From contig NC_072797.1 of the NCBI RefSeq assembly GCF_028583425.1, forward strand, positions 22,292,001 to 22,356,000: a DNA stretch of 64,000 nucleotides. Direction: 5' to 3'. A model generated the notes under the pieces. The model did not search any database and was not told the DNA's origin. It worked only from the letters and a program-made list of their open reading frames with translations. This document shows positions 56,276-64,000 of this stretch, in pieces. The number at the start of each line of letters is the position of its first letter. Within the stretch, counting starts at the first letter, position 1. The position numbers and the translations under genes are program-made. This DNA is from Eublepharis macularius. Taxonomy: Eukaryota > Chordata > Lepidosauria > Squamata > Eublepharidae.

Positions 56276-57940
56276 GCCTGGATGGATTGTGGGGGCCTCA
56301 TAAGATCTGTGGGGGCCTACATTTCTTCTTGAGGTTAATTCCACCCCTGGATTTTTCTCTTCTGCCTTTACAGCCTTTTGTTGTTGTTGTTGAAGTGTAT
56401 CCTTGTCACTGAGGCAACAGCTAAGGTGACATAACAAACCACAAAGCAATGCATTCTGGGAAAGGGGCCCAGGCTTCTGAACACTGAAGCAAACAGGAGG
56501 GTTGGGTGCCCATGGATACGTTTATATGCATGGTTAAGGCACTGGGGCAGTACAGTGGCTAAAATCCAGTGAAGGGAAAAGGGCTACTACAGTTACAAGT
56601 CTGTAAGAGCGGCTAGTTGCAGAGGTAGGAGATTACTTTTTCTAGCAGATTTCTTTGCTGTCCTATAAATCATTATAGGTTTATACCTTTTTTTCCATCT
56701 CTCTGCTCTCACGTCTGGGATATTCTCAAAGGCAGTGAAGTATTTAGCAAGTTGTACCAGGGCAAGAGATGGGGTGGGGGGAGATATACAATGCTGCAGA
56801 GGAAAAACATGAGGGGAGGTGACAGAACAGATAAAAAATGGCTTTTGAACTACCAGAACAAGAAGTACTTGGAAAGAAAGTGATCCAGCGGCCACGCAAT
56901 TGCCTGACTGACAAGCGGCAAAGGATGTGGCTGAGCTCGAAATGCAATCACATGCAGGTGGCAGGTTGTTAGTGTGAAAAAGAAAACATGAGATTGACAG
57001 TCTGTTCTTGTCCATATAATCCCAGTGGATATTGTCAGAATTGTCACAGCTGATCGGAGAGCAGCTGTGCTGCCAAGATGCCAGGGTACAGATGCTGAAC
57101 CCCTCGCTCGCCGCTGTTTACTTGGAAGAGCAAAGGAATGAGAAACAGAGCTTTGTTCAAGGGTGTAAGTCACTACAGACTGAGTCTTGACAGTCTTATA
57201 TCCAGGAAATCCTGGGAACGGTAGTTCTTGGGATTTTTTAATGGAGACCTCTCAGCACCCTTACTAAATCACAGATGGAAGGATTGTTTGAGAGAAGCCA
57301 GGACAGTTGTAAGTGTATAAAACTGAAATAAGTTAGTAATGTGGATATAGCCAAAGAGATACTTCTCCTCTTGAGGATGGTAAGACCAAGTCCACGTGGC
57401 AGCTTCGGGTGAAGATCCCTTGCTGGTTCAGAATCCACACGGGGGATGTCTGTATCCAGGACTGCAGGGGAAAGACTCCGGGCTGAGTTGCATCCAAAAC
57501 GAGACTGGGAAAGAGTCATTCCCTGAGTTTCCTACCTAAGCTCTGATTAGTTTAGATGTCACTACAAGCATTGTGTTGCTTCCAAGCTGTTCACTGCACC
57601 AGCTCAGCGCCTAAGCACAACAATATACGCAATATAAGGGGCTGGTCCTGCTACACCTTAAATCACATGTCCATCACATTTCATTGCTGCACTACCCATT
57701 CTTGTTGAAAAATGCAAACATTGAACTGACCTGACTTGAGCAAGGAATGTACCTTTTGTTTCCAAACAAATTAAAAATAAATGGAGAAGGGCCCGTTCAA
57801 CTGGACAGCAAAATGAATGAGGAAAGCAACTAACAGAGCATTCAAAGAAGTCCAGAAAGGGGAGGGGGAGCCTCCCCTGCATTTTCTGCCCCATAAACAT
57901 ACACCCTATGCTTGGGATTTTTTAATTCATATATATTTGT
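56276..57940. other. Intergenic, unassigned
   Basis: A GTT run at 56,381 and nothing else I can support. The 5' exon(s) of TTC23L may lie here or nearby but I could not recognise them. Confidence 0.35.
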
Positions 57941-57944
57941 TTTT

Positions 57945-58165
57945 ACTTCATTTATACCCCAGCTTTCTCCTCAGTGGGGACCTGGGGTGGCTTATATCAT
58001 TCTCTTCTCCTTCAGTTTATCCTCACAACAACCCTGTAAGGCAGGTTAGGCTGAGAAAGTGTGACTGGCTCAAAGTCACCCAGAGAGCTTCCATGGCAGA
58101 GCAGAGAATTGAACTTGTTTCTCCCAGATCTTCGGCAGACACTCAAACCACTACACCAAACTGGC
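57945..58165 (-). mobile_element. CORE-type SINE, antisense
   Basis: TTTATACCCCAGCTTTCTCC, CACAACAACCCTGTAAGGCA, CAAAGTCACCCAGAGAGCTT and CACTACACCAAACTGGCTG. Confidence 0.85.
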
Positions 58166-59160
58166 TGTCCTTGGGGTATTTATTGCCTAATGTATCTGAA
58201 ACGCTATGCTGTGGTGTCCCCTGGGAAAGGTAGTCCTCGGAGTCTCGGGCCTCTTAATGGCCGGTATCTTGAGGGACTGTATTGCCCAAAATATGACAAG
58301 GAGAAGCACCTCAGACCATGTCAGAAATACCTGAAGTGCAAAGAAAAGTGTGGGAGAGGAAAAAGTCTTTCCCCACCTGCCAGCCGTTCGTTCAGCTGGC
58401 CTCTGCTCTGCCTGCCTGCTTGGTCCCCCCACCCCAAACAGCAACAAGCCCAGCCTGCATCACAGTCGTCAAGAGAAAGAAAGATGGCACCATTCCCACA
58501 TGGGAAGAGATATCAATGGGTGTAGCAATATGATGAAAATGGGGAAGGAAAAGTCGACCAATAATCTGTGCTCTCCACCTAACACTAGTTATAGGCCACT
58601 GCATCAGATTATAAGAAGCTCAAATTGAAAAGTCTAATGGCCTAACCCTCTGCTCAAATCCTGGATCTGTTCACTCCCTACTCAGCCCTCACACTTTAGA
58701 CAACATGGTTCTATCCACTGGTAGATGCAGTCCAAAAGGTCTCTGCATGCATAGCAATAGCTTCTTGCACAAGCAAGCCAAGTTCCACATTGCAGGAAAA
58801 AAGCATAAAACTGCCCAAATCAACAGCTGGTCTGACTTGGGGAGAAACTGTTTCCTCAACCCAAATGTGGCAACAAAGCAGGTCCCTGAAGCATTCCAGT
58901 GGGCCAGCCAGAGAGGAATGCAATTGAGAGCAACTCCTGGGTGGAAGCAATAATGTATGTCAAGGTTTATTTACATCTGGGCAGCTAATAGCAGTCTGTT
59001 TCCTGTCTCCAGCTGAAGGGTTTGGGAATTCTGTTTCCCACCTCTCTCTCTGTCCATTCTCTGGCTATCTGGCCTTTTGTTCACTCACATTCTTCATTGG
59101 TTCAGATTTCAGTATTGCCCAAGGAAGGCAATTTTAAAAGCCAGTAAGCTGCCCATGTCC
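58166..59160. other. Intergenic or TTC23L 5' region, unassigned
   Basis: No supported feature. Frames with 70-150 codons exist but lack homology I know. Confidence 0.35.
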
Positions 59161-59162
59161 CC

Positions 59163-59345
59163 TGACCTGGATGGCAGAGGCTGGCTTGATCTTGTCAGAT
59201 CTTGGAAGTTAAGCAGGGTCAGTGTTGGTTAGCACTTGGATGGGTGGCCATCAGGAAGTCCAGGGTCACTATGCAGAGCCAGACAATGGCAAGTCACCTC
59301 TGGTTGTCCCTTGCCTTGGAAATCCTATGTGGTCACCATAACATT
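59163..59345 (+). mobile_element. 5S rRNA-derived SINE, copy 4
   Basis: GACCTGGATGGCAGAGGCTG, GATCTTGTCAGATCTTGGAA, GTTAAGCAGGGTCAGTGTTG and GTTAGCACTTGGATGGGTGG; the body is diverged (GACAATGGCAAGTCACCTCT). Confidence 0.85.
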
Positions 59346-59395
59346 GGATTTTATGCTATTGGCAATAATGTTTTATTGGATTTTAACAATGTATT

Positions 59396-59444
59396 TTGTT
59401 GGAAGCCTCCCTGAACCTGCTCGTGCGGAGGGATACAAGTCGAA

Positions 59445-59488
<44 letters not shown>

Positions 59489-59490
59489 AT
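59396..59490 (+). repeat. LINE-like tail with (AAAT)n
   Basis: TTGTTGGAAGCCTCCCTGAA, then CGGAGGGATACAAGTCGAAT and eleven AAAT units. Confidence 0.8.
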
Positions 59491-59956
59491 CAGCTGCATG
59501 TTGGCACACAAGATGTTTATAGTGCTGACTACAACTTGTTTTGGTACAACAGCTAGTTTTGCTCGATGCCTGTTTGGAGAAGAGAGGAAGGTGGCCACAT
59601 CCTTTTCTCAATTATTAAAGGATTCATCTCTTAACATTTTTAGTGTTCCTTCCTTTAGCTCGGAAAAACTGTTACATTCATTACATGCCACTCAATGTTT
59701 TTCTGTTTGGGCTGGGTTTTTAATGCTAGGTTTGAATCAACAACTTGAAATGTTTTTATGTTTTATTTCGTAAGCCTCTTCTGGCAAGTTCCACGGAGAC
59801 ACAGCACAACAAAATTCTCAATAAATAATAAAGAAGAAGCAAACGGTAAGCAGGGCAGTCATCAATGGGCACCGTCTTGGTGGTGATCAATACTGTGTGG
59901 GGCTGGATCAATCCATGGGTGTGCCAGTGACTGACCCCCTGCTTTACAACATTTAG

Positions 59957-60095
59957 GGCTCAGACAACAAGCTTTATGGATGACATGAACAACAGGTGTG
60001 GACAGCAGGAGATGAGAACTGAGATATTTGGAACACCAGCCATAAAATTAACACAGGCACTGAAAAGGGCAGAAAAGTTCACCAAGGGAAAAAAG
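59957..60095 (+). CDS. TTC23L: TTC23L exon: N-terminal region
   Basis: The frame reads AQTTSFMDDMNNRCGQQEMR then TEIFGTPAIKLTQALKRAEK and FTKGKK. The end resembles the human TTC23L stretch ([20 protein letters not shown]). The donor AAAAAG/GTAATT is in phase 0 and joins the next exon, which begins with ATGCGTCAG, where human has KEKMNTQANKE. The acceptor ACATTTAG at 59,949-59,956 is the likeliest start, but CTCAG five bases later is possible. The N-terminus evolves fast, so this exon is less certain than the next two. Confidence 0.65.
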
Positions 60096-60269
60096 GTAAT
60101 TTTCTCCATCACTTCCAGACTTCTTTTCATGTCTGCCCTCTGCTGGTCAGGTACAGGATAACAGCCGAAGAGTTACAACGCGGTTTTGAAATTGTAATGC
60201 TTTTTTGTTTACTTGTTTTATTACGTTGCCAGAATGCTGTTAAAGGTTATGTGCTTAATTTCCTCTACT

Positions 60270-60450
60270 GTTAGGATTACCAACTTTGGGATGGGAAATT
60301 TGTGGAGGTTTGGAGTCGGGGGTGGGGGGGTTGGAGATGGGAGGGGCCTCGGTGAGGTATAATACTCCCCTCCAAAGCTGCCATTTTCTCCAGGGGAACT
60401 GATCTCTGTCACCTGGAGAGAAGTTGTAATTCTGGGACACTGCCAGGGCC
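60270..60450 (-). mobile_element. hAT MITE family B relic
   Basis: AGGATTACCAACTTTGGGAT, GGTATAATACTCCCCTCCAA, AGCTGCCATTTTCTCCAGGG and AGAAGTTGTAATTCTGGGAC; complementary to the 30,221 copy. In the TTC23L intron. Confidence 0.75.
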
Positions 60451-60592
60451 CACCTAGAGGTAGGAAAACCTACCCAACAAGTCCCTTGAAAGAAGCCCTC
60501 TTCCTTCCCCTGCCAATCTTCAAGGATGTGCATATGGATATCAGCATGCTAAGACAGCTAATCCAAAACAAGCTATTTTTGTTCATTGTTAT

Positions 60593-60836
60593 CAGGGCTT
60601 TTTTTCTGGGAAAAGAGGTGGTGGAAGTCAGTGGGTTGCCCTCGGAGAAAATGGTCACATGGCTGGTGGCCCCGCCCCCTGATCTCCAGACAGAGGGGAG
60701 TTGAGCTGAGCAGCGCGGAGAGCAATCTCAACTCCCCTCTGTCTGGAGATCAGGGGGCGGGGCCACCAGCCATGTGACCATTTTCAAAAGGTTCTGGAAC
60801 TCCGTTCCCCTGCGTTCCCCCTGAAAAAAAGCCCTG
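60593..60836. mobile_element. hAT MITE family A, copy 2
   Basis: CAGGGCTTTTTTTCTGGG and CTGAAAAAAAGCCCTG termini with a perfect 8-bp duplication ATTGTTAT (60,585-60,592 and 60,837-60,844). Inserted opposite to copies 1 and 3. In the TTC23L intron. Confidence 0.95.
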
Positions 60837-60844
60837 ATTGTTAT

Positions 60845-62435
60845 AAAGAAATTTAACTGGGATGCAAATCTCATTCAGTAATGTTAATATTTGGATTTCT
60901 TTCGTACAGAGTTTGACTTAACGTCAAGCTTTTTTGGACTTCGTTTCCCAGGGAGCACTGAGGTGCAATTCTTTGGATGCATCAGAAAAAGTATTCATAG
61001 CATTGGGGGGGGGGGGCTGAAAAGAGAGACCAACTCCTTATTCTCTACCCACATCCACCTTCTGTGTGGTTGGGTCCACCCTGACTCATGGCTCCTACAC
61101 CTGCCCACCCAGTGGGGTAGAGAACAGGAGGAGAGAGAATTGAAAATAATAAAGAACATGAATAGGTGTGGTAATGAATAAAATGAAGGGCTTTAAAAAT
61201 GAAATTAAGCCCAGAGAGTTACCCATGTTCCTCTTAGCAGCAGAAGAAGACAGGAATCAGTGGCATCTTAAGAGACTCACAAAATTGACTCTAGCGTGAG
61301 TGTTCAAGATTCAACACTTACTTCTGCATTCTGTGTAAATCCATAGCAGATATTTATATTCTATACCTTTGAAGAAGTGAGTTCTGATATGCCATAACTT
61401 ATCCTAGAATAAATTCTGTCTTTAAAGTGCCACTGAACACTGGTTTAATTGTTAATTGGAAAACACGCTTACTCCACCAAGCACGTGAAGGCGTTTGCTC
61501 CTAGGTGAGGGAAATGCACTCTCAGATCTTTGGCTTCCTGACCAGATACTAAAAAATTATTATTATTACTGAAGAGGGAACCGGAGTGTGCCAAACAGGA
61601 AAGGTTGAAGGAGGTCTTCAGCCGTGAGGCTTCCTCCAATGTTTTTTTCCCCCATGCTCACACTTCTGTGCTTTTCTAAAATGGGAGAAGCAGGAATTTT
61701 TTGTGCATTTTGCCGTCTGGTTGACGTCATCCTGGGAAGATGTCATGAGACCAAACAGCAAAATACAGAAAGAAGGTAAGAAACAAGTCGGTAACTGGCT
61801 GGGATAAAATGGATTCGTTTAGTCAGGTTCCAAGTGGTTCGGAGGATTCCCCAAAGATTAAATTATTCGATTTCACTCCGGCCAGTAAATAGTCTGAGCT
61901 GTGTTTCTGATTTAAAACTAGCAGCCACGTGGTGCATGCCCTATTAAGATCACACAGCAAACGAAAGCTGTGTGTACTTCTTATAGAAATGGACACTTGG
62001 TCTTCCTTTTTTTAAAAAAAGCAAGTTTTATAACTGCAAGGAAAATCTCAAAACCCTCTTCTCAATTCCTACCTTGAAGTTTCCGTGCTTCTAAGTTGCT
62101 GCAAATCAATCTCTCTCATTCTTGATTGCTTTTTTCTGTATTTCAGTCAGGTGCACTAGTCTTCAGGTGGCGTGGAGCGGACCAGAGGCAGAACAGCAAT
62201 TGCATGTGTCACCCATGGCCCACTGCGCAAAGTTAAATTGATCGAAGGGGTTGTACTGATGCATATCCGCCCTTGGTTTGGGTATGCAGTAGGACAGAAA
62301 CGTTGTTCTTTCCAAATCTATGCCTGGAAAATAACTAGAACAGACACGGCCTGCATTGCAGCCCAGAACCCTTTGCACTGAAGTGTCCACAGGGGGCAGG
62401 AAAGTGCCCCAGAATTCCTGTGCATTGTTTTTCAG
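60845..62435. other. TTC23L intron
   Basis: A decayed fold-back family repeat at about 61,215-61,445 (TTTGAAGAAGTGAGTTCTGA, AAGTGCCACTGAACACTGG). Otherwise unassigned. Confidence 0.45.
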
Positions 62436-62559
62436 ATGCGTCAGGCCCACCGAGAACGGATTCGCTGTGTAGCCCTCACGAGAATTATCTATGGAAAGGG
62501 GCACTGGAGGCTGGCCCAAGCACTTGCCAACCTTGCTCACAGCTATCTGATGCTTCTAG
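62436..62559 (+). CDS. TTC23L: TTC23L exon: first TPR-like helices
   Basis: Encodes [20 protein letters not shown] then [20 protein letters not shown] and LG. This matches the TTC23/TTC23L family signature RCVxLxRIxxGxxHWxxAxALANLAxGYLxLRG, a tetratricopeptide-like helical pair. TTC23 itself is a ciliary EvC-zone protein; TTC23L is linked to microtubules and the midbody. The acceptor is TGTTTTTCAG and the donor GTAAGG. The final G begins a Gly codon. The leading ATG is internal, not the start codon. Position downstream of RAI14 matches human 5p13 and favours TTC23L over TTC23. Confidence 0.93.
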
Positions 62560-62943
62560 GTAAGGCCTTCTGCCCCCTTCCTGTTTCCTTTGCTCTGACA
62601 GAACCACAGTTTGAAACAAGCATCAGCTGAGGATGGTGCTGGAGAAACCAAGGTCAAGACCTCACTTCCAAAACACTAATTTGGGAGTTTCACAGTTCTG
62701 TGGGGTCCCCATTTTGCTGTTGATACCTTTGTGCCAATGAAGTCTGCTTTTTAAAAAGCCGATTGTCCATGCCTTTAATGGCAAACAGGGCAGATATTAA
62801 CCAGGTAAAGTTTGTGGCAACCTGGAGGTACAGTGATGGGAGTTTTACCTGTTGAATTTCTGTCATACACAGTAATTAAAGGTATGGGAGCCCATCCAGA
62901 TTAATGGGGGCAATTCTAACTGAGGAAGGTCTTGTGTCGAGAT

Positions 62944-63192
62944 CAGGGCTTTTTTTCAGCAGGAACACAGTGGAATGGAGTTCCGGAACCTCTCGAAAAT
63001 GGTCACATGGCTGGTGGCCCCGCCCCCTTATCTCCAGAGAGAGGTGAGTTTAGATTGCCCTCCGTGCAGGGGAGGGCAATCTCAACTCCCCTCTGTCTGG
63101 AGGTCAGGGGGCGGGGCCACCAGCCATGTGGCCATTTTCTCCGAGGGCAACCCACTGAGTTCCACCACCTCTTTTCCCAGAAAAAAACCCTG
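62944..63192. mobile_element. hAT MITE family A, copy 3
   Basis: CAGGGCTTTTTTTCAGCAGG and CCCAGAAAAAAACCCTG termini. Flanking 8-mers GTCGAGAT and GTCAAGGT match at 6 of 8, differing by transitions, so an older insertion than copies 1 and 2. In the intron between the TTC23L exons at 62,436 and 63,571. Confidence 0.88.
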
Positions 63193-63379
63193 GTCAAGGT
63201 AGATTTACAGTTGGAAAATCTTGGCTTTCTTTCTATACAATTTCTATACAAATATAATAGTACAATGTAGGGGAGCTATGAAAGTGCTGCCATCTAGTGG
63301 CCACTGAATGAATCTCACTCACTGTAGAAGGGTAGTGACATATTGCCACGAAAGTTTTTCTAACTCTTATCCTGACCTC

Positions 63380-63475
63380 CTCCTAAGAGGTGCCCCCCGG
63401 CCCCCCCAGCTTATTTTCACAATAACCCTATGTGGTAGGTTTGTCTGAAGGAGAGAAGAACTTCATGGCAAAGTG
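63380..63475 (-). mobile_element. CORE-type SINE fragment
   Basis: AGCTTATTTTCACAATAACC then CTATGTGGTAGGTTTGTCTG; decayed. Confidence 0.5.
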
Positions 63476-63570
63476 GGAACACTTTGGGTGTTATTTCCTT
63501 TCTTGAATTAATTGAGTGACATTACATGCTCTCCCCCATGTTTTAAACATATTCTTATGAATGTCCCTAG

Positions 63571-63741
63571 GTTTTCCTGTTCAGGCTGTGCAGCATGCAA
63601 ATTCAGCCAAAGGTACAATCTTAATTGGTGGAAGGCCCCCTCAAGTTCCTGCAGAAGAAATGAAGCAGATTTTGAGCACTCTTCTGACAATATACTATAC
63701 TTTGGGTGTAGCACACTGGATGCAGAAAAAATATCCTTTTT
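63571..63741 (+). CDS. TTC23L: TTC23L exon: second TPR-like segment, 3' edge uncertain
   Basis: Encodes GFPVQAVQHANSAKGTILIG, then about 16 less conserved residues, then EEMKQILSTLLTIYYTLGVA and HWMQKK. Human TTC23L has [20 protein letters not shown] and [20 protein letters not shown]. The acceptor is GTCCCTAG. The donor is the weak point: GTAGGG at 63,742 is the only GT after the conserved part and before the in-frame TGA. The rest of the gene lies beyond the window. Confidence 0.85.
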
Positions 63742-64000
63742 GTAGGGGGTGACGTGGGTAGTGAATTTAGGCACTGAGAGCGCCGAGTTAAAATCTGCCC
63801 TCGGCTTATTTAGTCCACATGGGGGAAGTCACTGTGTCCCAGGATGACCTGTCTTAAAAGAACTGAAGAAATCAGAATTTGTCAAAGGATGAAAAAGCAG
63901 TTTTAAGAAAATAAGAAATGCCAATATTTCATACAGTAATGACTGCCAGATACTAGCAAGCTAAACATAATCCTGCATTATGGGAATGGCTGGGACTTTA

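Noticed and set aside
62172..62381. Frame upstream of the TTC23L exon as extra coding sequence
   Set aside because: The exon boundary is set by the TTTTTCAG acceptor at 62,435 and phase-0 joining with 60,095; the upstream frame has no family similarity.
1..64000. CRISPR array, prokaryotic operon or phage-like module
   Set aside because: The direct repeats are microsatellites, a VNTR and transposon target duplications; gene structure is spliced and vertebrate.

Overview
This is vertebrate genomic DNA with split genes and dense interspersed repeats. The repeat set points to a squamate reptile (lizard or gecko grade): a tRNA-headed SINE with a Bov-B-like tail (Sauria SINE type), 5S rRNA-derived SINEs, MIR/CORE-type SINEs with L2-like tails, CR1 and L2-like LINE relics on both strands, hAT-type MITEs with 8-bp target duplications, and fold-back repeats with longer target duplications. 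No species can be named from sequence alone.

Two genes are present, both on the + strand. Positions 1 to about 52,500 hold most of RAI14 (ankycorbin/NORPEG). Sixteen exons run from 7,348 to the stop codon at 50,058, followed by a ~2.4 kb 3'UTR with two AATAAA signals. All splice phases join cleanly and give 977 codons: seven ankyrin repeats (exons 1-7 here), a basic proline-rich linker (exons 8-11), and a long coiled coil dominated by one 1,530-nt exon (44,105-45,634). Only the short N-terminal coding exon (about 12 residues by comparison with the mammalian protein) and the 5'UTR are missing, presumably upstream of the window. From about 59,957 to the end lie three exons of TTC23L, the neighbour of RAI14 on human 5p13; its first exon(s) were not found and its 3' half lies beyond the window.

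The introns and the ~7 kb intergenic space are largely repeats. The most informative structures are: three copies of one hAT MITE with recognisable 8-bp duplications (10,876; 60,593; 62,944); a second hAT MITE with a perfect duplication (30,221), and a relic of the same family split by a third hAT MITE (55,667-56,064); two Penelope-like fold-back elements flanked by 12-13 bp direct repeats (16,721; 40,148); two different fold-back elements back to back, sharing one 10-bp target repeat (45,812-46,310); a nine-copy 39-bp VNTR in an intron (34,935-35,285); and a 60-bp tandem duplication in the RAI14 3'UTR (51,861-51,977).

I saw no RNA genes, CRISPR arrays or prokaryote-like operons. I do not claim a new biological system. 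The most novel-looking signals are the fold-back elements with long target duplications and the lineage-specific tandem duplications in and around RAI14.
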